Source: Chimonanthus salicifolius (lineage: Eukaryota > Streptophyta > Magnoliopsida > Laurales > Calycanthaceae). From it: DNA of 64,000 bases. A program made the translations under genes and the position numbers. The stretch is taken from NCBI GenBank assembly GCA_013350335.1, contig CM023536.1, positions 42,292,314 to 42,356,313 on the forward strand, in the 5' to 3' direction. Shown piece after piece: positions 54,639 through 64,000 of the stretch (the first letter of the stretch is position 1; every line of letters starts with the position of its first letter). The notes under the pieces were generated by a model. It saw only the letters and a program-made list of their open reading frames with translations. It was not told the origin of the DNA and did not search any database.

Positions 54639-56847
54639 TGCGGTGCCCACACAATCAAAAGTCAAAAGTCAAAGCTATACAACTTTGGAGTTTTTTTAAG
54701 TGCTTGAGCACAAGTATTTTTGTAAAATTCAGTTTATGATAAATTTAAATTATTATTTTAAATGTAGATTCAATTTTTTATAATATTCGTTTAATATGTT
54801 TATTTAATTAAGATAGATAAAAAAATAGATTAAAATGAATCAATAAATCTTATTTTGACACTTAAATAACTCTCAAAATGATTTATCTGATTATATAAAT
54901 TTTTATTATAAAATATATTTCACTCTCTAATATGTGAAGTAAGAGCATTTGGGCATTTCAGCTCAACTTAATATTCGATAAAAATGTGATACTTTTGGTA
55001 CATATAGCTTATTATAATACAAAAGTTAAATTATTTATATAAAATTATACTAAATAAAAGCATGGATTATAACTCATCTAATTATTAAAATTAAACATAA
55101 TTTTAACTTCCTAAACATTAGATTAAAAAATCTTGAAAGAAGTTAATCAATTGTAACCACTTATTTTGTCAACTTTCAGTGCAATTTTAAAATATTTTGA
55201 AGTTTCGAAGTGCGAGGATTACGGGTTTGACCTCCCATGGCCTAACTTTAATGTGCTTTAGGAGTAGTGAGTTCACTCATAAGAGTTTTACACTGGATAT
55301 CTTACAGTTTCTCATATGTAAATTAAAAAAAATTAATTTTTTTTAAGAAAAAATGATCGTTAATACAATTTGCATAAAACTAAGTGAAGAATCATTATTC
55401 AATATAATATTATATAATACTTCTGCAGCAATGACTAGAGGAAAATAAGATGATAATAATAATAATAATAACTGTAGCACAGAAGTCCAACCCAATTTGT
55501 TTACGACATTGTCGTGTACGATGTTGGATGACGCCGTGATGCACGGAACCCACGAGCGATTCATGTCAGAAGGCAAGGCTTTTGCGTGCATACTTAGTTA
55601 TGAAATCTTGGGTTTCTCTCACCAAAATAATGAAATTAAAGAAAATGCGTTCAAATACAATGAATATGGAAAATATTATTGAAGCATATAATTAAGTGAA
55701 ATGTGTAATAAATTACGTAGATAGAGTGCCAGTGTAATTTCATGTTTATCCAATTCAAGAGTTATAAAAATATTAGCCAGATACATATCGGTGATATAAC
55801 ATTGATATGCTTTCTCTTCTTTTTTATTTATTTTTTTGAAAAATACAAAATTATAAGAAAAAGGGAAAAATAGAAAATCTAGTGTGAGAATTTTTTGTTT
55901 AAAATGATTATTTTTATAGAGTATTAAATTCTTAAGAGTTGAAATTTCGATGCAGATAAAATATGTGTTAAAATTCTGAATAATATCCATTTTTTTTAGA
56001 AAATGAGAGACCAATATGAAAAAAAAATACTTAATATGAAATTCATGACCTCTAGCATCTTACAGTGACATTTATCTTCTAACACAATTTTTCTTTTTTT
56101 TAAATATCTGAATTTCATAAATTTGTTGTAATCTTAGAAGAATCATTTTAACACTCTAACAACTATATCAATCATATTAAAGGCTCTTCATTCAATTCCA
56201 AAAATATTTTTATATTATATCATTAATTTTGTCTACCGGAAACTCGAAGATTGGAACTATCTTAGAAAACTTGGTTTTTTTTTAAAAAAAAAAATGAATG
56301 AAAACTACATAGATACCTCCTAAACTATATCAATCCCATTAAGACATATCCATTCAATTCTATAAACACTTAATATTATTTAATTAAATTATTTTCACAA
56401 AAAATCTTAAAATTGAAATTATCTTAGAGCAAAAAAATAATGAAAAAACTCAAAATAGTTAAATCATAAAGAGAAAATGTTTGAAATTGATAAAGACCTT
56501 TCACACTGTAAACCTTCTTAAAATCATACTAAATGCTAGATTCGACTAAAAAACAGTTGAAATGGTTTATTTTTTTGAAAAAAATATTGTATTGGCCGTC
56601 ACTGCCCATGAAGATACGATAGAATTATCGTCGTATCGGCGACGGCGGTAAGTGTATGTATGATACACAACGTATTTGCTGTTATTTATAGACCTAATCT
56701 GGACCATATTTATACCCTTAGTCCACTCATCTCTCCTCATAAAAAAAATCCATAAAAAATAGTGGCTTATGCCACTGCAATTTTAAAGATCAAGATCTCA
56801 AGACTAAAATAATAAAAAATTATAGGTACAATTTCACACATCATATT
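54639..56847. other. AT-rich DNA with few recognisable features
   Basis: An ATA repeat occurs at 55449-55471. The region 55745-55800 (CAAGAGTTATAAAAATATTAGC followed by AGATACATATCGG) may be a scrap of the ATCGGCCGAT hAT family. GC-richer patches at 55500-55590 and 56590-56660 have no clear meaning. Frames are short and unrecognised. Confidence 0.4.
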
Positions 56848-57039
56848 TGTAGAAATTATAAAACTATGTATTGTATTGAATACCTAGCTTATTACATGTA
56901 TATATAGCCTCTAGCCGACCCTAGGGCTATCACAAACGAACTCAAACTCTTAAGTAATTATAAATCAAATACACCTCTTAATTAGAGGTAAACCCAAACT
57001 AGGAATTCTAATTAGATAATAACTCTAATTATTCCAACA
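56848..57039 (-). repeat. Short copia 3' LTR
   Basis: About 192 bp from TGTAGAAATTATA to ATTATTCCAACA, next to a polypurine tract. On the element strand it has a TATA-like GGCTATATATACATG at about 56903-56917. The outer edge is less sure than the inner edge. Its 5' partner was not found. Confidence 0.7.
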
Positions 57040-57053
57040 CGCCCCCGCAAGTT
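57040..57053 (-). other. Copia polypurine tract
   Basis: CGCCCCCGCAAGTT reads AACTTGCGGGGGCG followed by TGTTGGAA on the element strand, the usual copia junction. Confidence 0.82.
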
Positions 57054-57079
57054 GAAGCGTGGATGAACGCGAAGCTTGG

Positions 57080-57240
57080 AACGTGAAGAACCGGCAGATG
57101 AACTGCAAAAGTGGCACATCGACTGGCCACAAAGATTTGTTGAAGCAAGACACTCTGATTGGCTGCAAAACTTGTTGAAGTGGCAGCGTTGACTGGCTGC
57201 AAATATGTGTTTATGTGGCAGTATTGATTGGCTGCAAAAT
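57080..57240. repeat. Minisatellite 1, GTTGAAGTGGCA..GACTGGCTGCAAA
   Basis: Four diverged units of about 42-46 bp share (A/T)GATTGGCTGCAAA and TTGAAGTGGCAG. Confidence 0.75.
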
Positions 57241-57412
57241 GACAGGCGGGGAACACCGATGGCGGCCTGAAATAGAAAAAGAGGCTCTGGCTGTAAGACA
57301 CGACAAGACAATGATAGCAATATGCGATAAAGACGGGCAATGAGTGACCTGGAAAACAAAGGGCATAGTACATGCCAAAATAAGGCTGAAGCCATCACAT
57401 CGATCAATTAGA

Positions 57413-57715
57413 TCCGAAAGGCCAGCAAAAGAGCTGTAGCCATGAAAGGCCAGCAAAGGTTGTAGCCATGAAAGGCCAGCAAAAGGGGCTGAAGTCATAA
57501 AGTCCAGCAAATAGTGTTGTAGCCATAAAAAGGTTAGCAAACAATGACTGAAGTCATAAAGACCAGCAAATAAAAGGCTGTAGCCACAAAAGGCCAGCAA
57601 AGGCTGTAACCATGAAAGGCCAGCAAAGGCTGTAACTATAAAAGGCCAGCAAATAAAGGTTGAAGCCATGAAATGCCAGCAAAAAGGCTAAAGCCACGAA
57701 AGGCCAACAAATAAT
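57413..57715. repeat. Minisatellite 2, GCTGTAGCCATGAAAGGCCAGCAAA
   Basis: About eleven units of 24-32 bp; the AAAGGCCAGCAAA half is best kept. Read on the minus strand one frame gives repeats of FAGLSWLQPLLAFHGYS, which look membrane-like only because of the repeat. Confidence 0.85.
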
Positions 57716-57799
57716 GGGGACGAATCAGAGTCCTCCAAATAAAAGGAGTGGATGAATTCCACAACAAATGGATATGTGTCCAAAACATGGCGTCTCATT

Positions 57800-57990
57800 T
57801 TCAAGAAACGACAAAATAAGGTGTGCTCAATAAGGACAATTTGTGTTCCATTTTTCAGCTTCAACAAGGCGTGCTCGAGAAGGGCAATTTGCATTCCTTT
57901 CTCCGGCTTTAACAAGGCGTGTTCGAGAATGGCAATTTGCGTTCTTTTCTTCGGCTTCAACAAAATAGGAGGAGAAGGGCAAGTTGTGTC
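57800..57990. repeat. Minisatellite 3, CTTCAACAAGGCGTGCTCGAGAAGG
   Basis: Four units of 51-54 bp sharing TTCAACAAGGCGTG(C/T)TCGAGAA and GGCAATTTGC(A/G)TTC. On the minus strand they keep one frame: 17-residue repeats of the type ALLKPEKGMQIALLEH. Confidence 0.82.
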
Positions 57991-58130
57991 CCTTTCTTCA
58001 ACTCTCCCCCTTTCTTCTTGGCACATATCTCGCAGATCATGACGAGAAGAAACAACAAAAAACACTAGGTTTGAATTGTGGTTGGACCCAAACAAGAAAA
58101 CTGTTTGATAGAATAACAACAATGGTGATA

Positions 58131-58720
58131 GAGGAATAAAACCAACTGAAGAATGATCTCATTTTTTTTTTCATCCTCTATGTACGATCAGTGTCAGCAG
58201 ACTGATCTGGCTCCAAAAGATGAGACACAAGGTTTGTCGCTACCAAGGCCATCTGGTTGTACCTCTACAACTTTTTTTGAGCCATTCGAGTAATTATATG
58301 CGCTAGTTTTGCACCCACAGCAAGAGGGGCCTCGTCAAACAAAGGCCAGATCAGACAATACGTCTGCAAGAGGGGCAAACGAATCTCTGCCTTTGGGCAG
58401 TAAGGGCGAAGGGCTGTGGCCTAGCCTCGCATTAGATCTGGGAACCCCTAAGCAGTAGGTAGTTATTGCAGCAACATGCAGTGAAGGCTGCAGATGGACA
58501 ACAATCGTCGGCGAGAGTTATTCTAGATCTGAAAAACCAGATCTGAAAGAAAGATGATGGCCAACGCAGGGAAACTTGAACAGCCAATTCAGGGTGACGC
58601 TTGACGGAGAACTGCTGCAACTGTAGATCCGAAAACCTTGGCTGGGTAGCGATGGAGAGTTCTATTGACGGTACAACCCTTGATTTCAAGCAAAGAAATT
58701 CGGGCATTCAAGCAACCACC
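58131..58720. other. Unassigned stretch with AGATCTG words
   Basis: From about 58430 the text has repeated AGATCTG words like the copia leader at 59085-60360, but in reverse orientation; it may be the leader of the minus-strand copia remnant. No gene recognised. Confidence 0.35.
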
Positions 58721-59072
58721 AATCTTTATCTAAAGAAGACAAGGATCATCACCGATGGAGATCCCAAAGGCAAAGAAGTTCAAACAGAAGTTCAAATTCA
58801 AACTAATTTTCAAACTCATCCAAAGAGATTGAAACCACCGATCCTCATCTAAAGAAGATAAGGATCGGTGACTCAACAGACAAAGAAGTCTAATTTAATT
58901 AGACCTCTGCCTTCTCATCTATCTCTCTCTTACGTATCTATCTCTTTGTTATAAATATCACTTTTGTATCACCTAAGCAAGGTGGAGAAAATATATTGTA
59001 AATCAATATAGAAATCACACAGTGATCAAAGAATCTTATTGTGAAAACGATCTCTGTTCTTTTGTTTCTTTA
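58721..59072 (+). repeat. Copia 5' LTR (left edge uncertain)
   Basis: It has a TATA-like TTATAAATATC at 58950-58960 and ends before the primer site. It holds a direct repeat of AAAGAAGA(C/T)AAGGATC about 120 bp apart (58731 and 58851). No clear TG start was found. Confidence 0.55.
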
Positions 59073-59084
59073 TGGTTACAGAGC
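59073..59084 (+). other. Copia primer binding site
   Basis: TGGTTACAGAGC followed by AGG differs from TGGTATCAGAGC by a swap of two bases. It is placed as expected after the LTR. Confidence 0.75.
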
Positions 59085-60360
59085 AGGTTGATCTTCCCAC
59101 CCTCCCACGCCGGTCTCCGATCTGTTGATTGCAGATCCTCAGAAGCGGCCCATTGCCGGCTCTGCTGATTGCAGAACTCGCTTCCTCATTTCAGATCTGT
59201 TTTCTGAAATCCAATGTGTGTACAGGGCAAGCCTCTGCTGCTTCTCTCTTCGGCGTCCATCTCCGCTTCCGCAACACAACATCAGTGTCCTCAACAGTGG
59301 GAGACCCAATAGTTCGCAAGCCGTTTGCTTGCACTGCCATTCCGATCGAAATCAGCAGGTTCCTGCCTCTCTCAGATCTGACAGGCAGCTCTGTTCTTGT
59401 CCGAGCATTGTGATTTTGCATTGCCTCTCCATCGATCTGCTGTCTTTTTGTCGTCTCCAGCGCCCATGGGTACAAAGCCAAATCTGGTACAGATCGGCTT
59501 CTCAGTTGACACCATCATCTGTCAGATCTACCTCTAGTGTTACCAGATCTGGTTGCAGTAACCAGATCCGCCAACTGTCCCTGCTGATTGCAGATCTGTT
59601 CTTCCCATCTGATCTCAAAGGATCAGATATATAACATGCAGATCCGCCGCGCACCTCTTCTGCACATCCGTCGCGTACCTCTTCACTGACTGTTGTTCAC
59701 CTGCCTTTCGCCAGCTTCGACGAACCGATTTGCAGTGCTTTGCCTCGATCTGGTTTGGTGCAATCCCCAGGGGTCTCGACTTCCCACAGATCGCTGTTTT
59801 AAAGAATTCTCCGTCGTTCTTTTCCGGCCAGTACAGGTTGCAGGAGTTCCGAGTATTTTAGATCTGATGATTTGGTTCTAAAAGATTTCCCAGTCCAAAA
59901 TCGATTGGGGGTTTTCTCGGTGGGTTTGCTAGAGATCTGAACAGGACTCCTTGGTCTGCTCCACTGTGCTCGCACTGAAGCTTCTTCCTCTTCCGTCGCC
60001 TTCTGCTGTCGTCACCGACCGCTGCCATCATCTTCCTGCTGCCGAGTCGCAGCCCGCGTTCTTTCTCTCTTCTGTCTTCTCTTTTTTAAAAGTCAGACGA
60101 ACGGCTTGATTATTCAGTTTCCTTACTGAAAAGGAAAAAAAAAAAAAAAACAAAAAGAAAAAGAGTAGAACAATAAAGACGAACAAAAACAAAAAATTGC
60201 GACAGGCGTGAGCTACAGAGGACACCTGTTGAAAAAAAAAAAGAAAAAAAGAAAGAGGTGTCTCGGGTACATTTGTATTACCTTCTGTTTACACTTGTTT
60301 ATTTCCTCATGGCCTCCTCGTCATTGCAACCTTACCCCTACCCTCCCTCCTTAAATGTTG
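59085..60360 (+). other. Long leader of the copia element
   Basis: About 1.3 kb between primer site and gag, C/T-rich, with many CAGATCTG-like words (near 59187, 59374, 59521, 59547, 59593 and 59858). The 169-codon frame at 59125-59634 has no recognised domain and runs through these repeats; I do not treat it as a gene. A-runs at 60127-60145 and 60230-60255. Confidence 0.6.
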
Positions 60361-61290
60361 GGAAATTTTGTTTCTATTAAGCTAACCCAAACAAATTTTC
60401 TTCTTGGAAAACCCAAGTAATGGGTCTCATAGAAAGCCAAGACATGCTTGGTTTTTTGGATGGCGGTTTTTCAAAGCCAGATCTATTGCTTACGGTAACC
60501 CGCCTATCAATGGGGTGAGGCTAGTACAACAACTAATCCCGCTTACATTGCATGGAGAAGATCTGATCGCCTTCTCCGTGGATGGATTACTGGCACTCTT
60601 TCAGAAGAAGTTCTTGGACTGGTTGTCGGACTTGAGACATCGGCCGATGTTTGGCGTGCTTTGCTAGATTCGTTTGCCCAAGATTCGCAGGAGCGAGAAT
60701 TTTATCTTCTTCAAAGCATGCAGTTGCACTCCAAGAATAATTATTCCATGTCTGAGTACATTCGTATATTCAAAATTTACTGTGATGATCTGGCTGCAAT
60801 TTGCAAACTTGTGGATGATAGAAACAAAGTCTTTGGTATTCTTAAAGGACTAGGACAAGGCTATGAGTCCTTTTGTTACTACCATGCTTAAACCACCTAT
60901 TTCTTCTTATCGTGATCTTATCCCTCTATTACAAGGCCATGAAACCATGAAAAATCTTCATAACTCAAGCAACTCCTCTCCCAATCATAATATGGCTTTT
61001 GTTGGAGAGCGTTCTGGTGGGTCAAATTACAACCAGTCCCAGAAGAGGAAGAGGAACTGGTAGTTTTACCTCCAGAGGACGAGGCTTCATTCAAGGACGA
61101 GTTCAATCCCCCCAGTCTGGTGGTAACAATTAGCGCGTATCTCCTACAGGCTCAAGTAACAATGGTGGATCTCATCGTCCCTCACGAGTCACTACTCCAT
61201 CAAAACCCCCTCAATCCGAAGAAGAAATCAAGTGTCAAATCTGTGGCAAACAACGACATACAGCTCTCGAGTATTGGCATAGATTTAATC
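60361..61290 (+). pseudogene. Copia gag with zinc knuckle, broken
   Basis: It starts near 60357 with GNFVSIKLTQTNFLLGK, the usual start of this copia gag type, and meets a frameshift near 60418. The body continues through RALLDSFAQDSQEREFYLLQ at about 60655-60715 and the Y-x-x-x-D-D-L-A segment near 60780. The Gly/Ser/Asn-rich tail runs from 61000 to 61200. The zinc knuckle at 61231-61272 reads CQICGKQRHTALEYW: the last Cys of C-x2-C-x4-H-x4-C is Tyr here. RNA binding by this knuckle would be impaired. Several frame changes occur (near 60890, 61060 and 61110). Confidence 0.85.
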
Positions 61291-61730
61291 AAGTCTATCA
61301 CCCAGATGATGTGACTCAGGCTCTTGCTGCAACCTCATTGAGTGATAATCCAGAGCAGACTTGGTATCCAAACTCACATGATTACTGATCCTGGTAAGCT
61401 TATATCTCTTGTCCCATATCATGGCAGTGACAAGGTTCTTGTTGGTAATAGAAATTCCCTAAATATCTCTCACATTGGATCTACACATATTGGTCTGGAA
61501 AAATTCAAAATTGCATCTGGATAATGTCTCAGTGGTTCCTGCGATTAAACAGAACTTATTATCTATCAGTCAGCTTACTTCTGATTATTCTTATATGGTT
61601 GAATTTAATTCAAATGGTTTTATGATCAAGGACAGCAAAACCAGAGCCGTGATTACCTCAGGAAATAGGTTTGGAGGTTTGTACGCACTTCAGCCCAAGG
61701 AGGAAGCAGCACTGCTTTCAACCTAATTTC
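61291..61730 (+). pseudogene. Copia protease region, broken
   Basis: After TQALAATSLSDNPEQTWYPN near 61312-61371 the catalytic D-S/T-G-A is lost: the text goes from WYPNSH to HMITDPG by way of a frame change near 61380. The carboxyl part (LDNVSVVPAIKQNLLSISQL near 61515-61575, then YALQPKEEAAL near 61685) is kept. Family members are aspartic proteases that process the polyprotein; this copy cannot be. Confidence 0.82.
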
Positions 61731-62640
61731 GCTCTGCAACTATAGCCAAGAAATATGCATGGTCATCCTCAAGCAAGGGTAGTAGAATTTTTGAAAAAGA
61801 ATAAGCTTTTATTAGCACTAGCAAAAAAAAGATTGATTCTATATGTAATAGTTGTCAAATGGCTAAGGCATGCCGTTTTCCTATTATTTCATCCAATGAT
61901 TTTTGCAAAGAGCCATTTGTTGTGATTCATAGTGATCTATGGGGCCCCGCACCGGTAACATCTTTTCAACATTATCATTATTATGTCATATTTGTTGATG
62001 AATGTACCAGATATATCTGGTTCTATCCACTCAAGCAAAAATCAGATTTCTATCAATGTTTTATTCTTTTTCAAAAATACATTGATACTCAATTTGACAA
62101 GAAAATTCGGATCTTCCAGTCTGATGGTGGAGGGGAATTTGCTAATTCCAACTTTAGGCATTATCTCTCAGATCTCTGCATTAAATATCAAATGTCTTGC
62201 CCCAAGACTCCAGAACAAAATGGGCTAGCTGAACGAAAGCATCGTAATGTCACTGAGTTGGGTCTTTCCATGATGTTTCACGCACAAGTACCTCAACGGT
62301 TTTGGGTTGAAGCTTTTAGTACTGCTGTATGGTTGATAAATAAACAACCCTCTCGGGTCCTGGATTGGCAAAGTCCATATGCAAAATTACTCCACAAGCA
62401 TCCAGACTATGGATCTTTATGAATTTTTGGCATCAAATGCTTTCCTTGTCTTCGGGATTATGCCAAGAACAAGTTTGAACCACGGTCTCTCCCATGCATA
62501 TTTCTTGGCTATAGTGAACATTACAAAGGATACCATTGTTATTATCCGCCAACAAATTGCGTCTATCTCTCACGTCATGTTGTCTTTGATGAATCACTAT
62601 TTCCCTTTCCTGGGATCCAAGCTTACTCTATAACTCTTCA
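61731..62640 (+). pseudogene. Copia integrase, nearly open
   Basis: GHPQARVVEFLKKN near 61759-61800 is the His part and ICNSCQMAK near 61840-61866 the Cys part of the zinc-binding region. The core frame from 61859 (187 codons) shows HSDLWGP (first Asp) near 61927-61948, FQSDGGGEF (second Asp) near 62113-62140 and NGLAERKHRN (Glu) near 62218-62248, so the D-D-E triad is intact. The carboxyl part is shifted near 62421 and reads on through IFLGYSEHYKGYHCYYPPTN near 62498-62560 and RHVVFDESLFPFPG near 62573-62615. It cuts and joins copia DNA ends in active relatives. Confidence 0.88.
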
Positions 62641-62985
62641 AATATTGCTACTGATTTCATTGCGTTTTCTGACTGGCTTACATATGATCAAATGGTAGCT
62701 GTGACCTCCAACGCCACTACTTATGAGACACGATCTCCCTCAACTTTCGATCTGTGGACTCATATTGAGAACCCTTCTACTACTTTTGCTATGGACGACA
62801 CCTCTTATTCACCTGCCACACTTGATCCTGAAGCTGGCCACTCTACACAGAATAATCCTTCTCCCGTTCTTGCTATGGACAACATATCTTCTTCACTTGT
62901 AGCACTTGATCTTGAAGCTGGCCTATCTACACAGAGTGATCCAATCTCCATCGTCCAGTAGCTCTCCCACACAAGTCTGATGATC
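62641..62985 (+). pseudogene. Linker between copia integrase and reverse transcriptase
   Basis: Ser/Thr/Pro-rich frame at 62692-62961 with a diverged internal repeat of about 23-26 residues around AMDxxSxSxxxLDxEAG (near 62790-62845 and 62872-62925). Such low-conservation linkers are normal in copia pol. Confidence 0.65.
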
Positions 62986-63062
62986 ATGATCCTATCTCAT
63001 CAAGTACAGTCTCTGAGCCTCAACTCACCAACATCTCATCTACGGCAGGCTCAACCTCCCCA

Positions 63063-64000
63063 ATGGCTACTCGTCGCAGTCATGGTATTACCAAACCTAA
63101 TCCCAAGTATTTCAATTCCGATTATTGTCTATTGGCGCAGTCCATACCATCCGAACCAAAATCCATTGTCTTTGCTCTCAAGCATCCTAGTTGGACCGCC
63201 GCCATGAGAGAAGAATTGTCAGCTCTCTCTCTCAATGACACTTGGGATTTAGTTCCTCGACAGTCCACCATGAATGTTCTCGGCTGTAAGTGGGTCTTTA
63301 AAACAAAACTCAAACCTAACGGTTCTTTAGAACGCTTAAAAGCTTGCCTCAAGCATTGATTTTTTTGAAACATTCTCTCATGTAGTCAAGTCTGCCACGA
63401 TTCGGCTCATTCTTACTATTGCTCTAGCTCATGGATAAGAGATTCGTCAATTAGATGTTAAAAATGCATTTATTCATGGCAATTTATCTGAACCAATTTT
63501 TATGGAGCAACCTCTAGGTTTTCAAGATCCCCCACTACCAACTCATGTATGTTCTCTTAACGTGCACTCTATGGGCTGCGACAAGCTCCGCGTGCATGGT
63601 TTGATCGCTTCAGCTCCTTCATTTTGACCCTTGGCTTCTTCTGCAGTGTAGCTGACTCCCCACTATTTGTTTATCATGGTCGTCAAGGTACTTTACTGCT
63701 ATTATTGTATGCTGATGACATCATAGTCACAGTGTCTAATCCTGCCTCGCTTCACAGATTCGTTCCACAACTGAGCAAGGAATTTACAATGAAAGACCTT
63801 GGCCCTCTGCACTACTTCCTTGGCATCTTCGTTATACCATTCTCTGGTGGCTTATTTCTCACACAAAAGAAATATGCCTTGGATCTTTTGGAACGTACCT
63901 GTATGCAAGGTTGTAAACCCATCTCCACACCGATGGCTACCAAGTTTCGCCCAAGTCTGACCGATATTGATCCTTATCCGAATCCCTTCTTTTATCGCAG
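63063..64000 (+). pseudogene. Copia reverse transcriptase, broken, cut by window edge
   Basis: MATRRSHGITKPNPKYFN opens the frame; WTAAMREELSALSLNDTWDL is near 63194-63250 and GCKWVFKTKLKPNGS near 63283-63327. About 25-30 codons (the R-L-V-A-K-G-F region) are missing at about 63345. [20 protein letters not shown] follows near 63452-63511, [16 protein letters not shown] near 63565-63615 (with a shift), and the catalytic LLYADDIIV near 63704-63730. FTMKDLGPLHYFLGI near 63783-63830 leads to the end of the window. A stop at about 63436 interrupts it. The YADD motif is intact. Confidence 0.87.

Larger units (their letters stand above)
57054..58130 (-). mobile_element. Copia internal remnant made mostly of minisatellites
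   Basis: Upstream of the polypurine tract, where pol should end, there is no RNase H frame. Instead three minisatellites follow one another: about 42 bp units at 57080-57240, about 25-32 bp units at 57413-57715, and about 52 bp units at 57800-57990. It may be a deletion derivative of a copia element or an expanded 3' untranslated part. Confidence 0.5.
58721..64000 (+). mobile_element. Plus-strand Ty1/copia element, cut by the window edge
   Basis: LTR end, primer site, long leader, gag, zinc knuckle, protease, integrase and reverse transcriptase follow in copia order and the element leaves the window within the region after the reverse transcriptase. Frames are broken in several places. The left edge of the LTR is not resolved; 58721 is a guess. 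Confidence 0.85.

Noticed and set aside
55205..55330. tRNA gene or tRNA-derived SINE (GGATTACGGGTTTGACCTCCC resembles a B box)
   Set aside because: No convincing A box at the right distance, no cloverleaf and no tail or TSD; could be a SINE fragment but not supported.
57211..57669. Membrane-protein-like minus-strand frame
   Set aside because: Its hydrophobic repeats are a by-product of the minisatellite; kept only as a possibility in the findings.
57413..57715. CRISPR-like array
   Set aside because: Units are contiguous and diverged without unique spacers, and this is plant nuclear DNA; it is a minisatellite.
59125..59634. 169-codon frame in the copia leader
   Set aside because: Runs through repeated AGATCTG words, overlaps other frames of similar length and has no recognisable domain.

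Overview
This window is angiosperm nuclear DNA of the repeat-rich, intergenic kind. I find no intact host gene. The evidence for a plant is the mix of element types (Ty1/copia, Ty3/gypsy with tRNA-Asp and tRNA-Met primer sites, a LINE tail, hAT elements, a MULE-like foldback element and a TRIM), the AT-rich background, and a fragment of an XS domain, a domain known only from plants. The species cannot be told from the sequence. Most boundaries below rest on terminal motifs plus target-site duplications (TSDs) read directly from the sequence; every reading frame found is broken.

Layout, left to right. 1-1893: AT-rich DNA with a decayed LINE 3' end. 1894-8620: a probable gypsy LTR remnant split by a complete 5.36-kb hAT transposon (2638-7995, TSD ctcaaaag) whose transposase is damaged. 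8621-11081: an 88-bp tandem duplication and two non-autonomous hAT elements, one of them (9399-9832) packed with ATATCGGCCGATAT palindromes. 11082-13058: a solo gypsy LTR (TSD agtag). 13059-30540: a nest. A short protein-coding sequence (30540-30351 joined to 13387-13064 on the minus strand) is split in frame by a 17-kb copia element (13393-30345, TSD ctctt). That copia element holds a solo LTR in pol (18886-20683, TSD gtatg), a young non-coding gypsy-type element in gag (22690-29180, TSD gaccc), and two more LTR-like copies inside its own 3' LTR.

30873-34197 is a 3.3-kb solo gypsy LTR. 34564-41496 is a second, older non-coding LTR element related to 22690-29180; the two share the tRNA-Asp primer site, a duplicated polypurine tract and conserved non-coding internal boxes. 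41538-44040 is an LTR of the same group whose middle carries a captured XS-domain fragment (SGS3-like family) with a nearly open frame. It is cut off by a 5'-truncated chromovirus-like gypsy element (44041-49095) with a 3.2-kb LTR bearing a palindrome array. 49403-54630 holds a GCATGC-rich minisatellite interrupted by a 353-bp TRIM, a MULE-like foldback element (9-bp TSD), and a hAT element whose terminus was hit by another hAT element. 54639-58720 is AT-rich DNA and a copia remnant with three minisatellites. 58721-64000 is the 5' part of a plus-strand copia element that runs off the window.

The sequence elements interact mainly by insertion into one another, which gives a relative order: host frame, then copia, then the copia-borne LTRs and the young non-coding element. 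The features most worth following are the XS-domain capture inside an LTR, the paired non-coding LTR elements with a duplicated polypurine tract, and the uneven divergence between the two LTRs of the young element.
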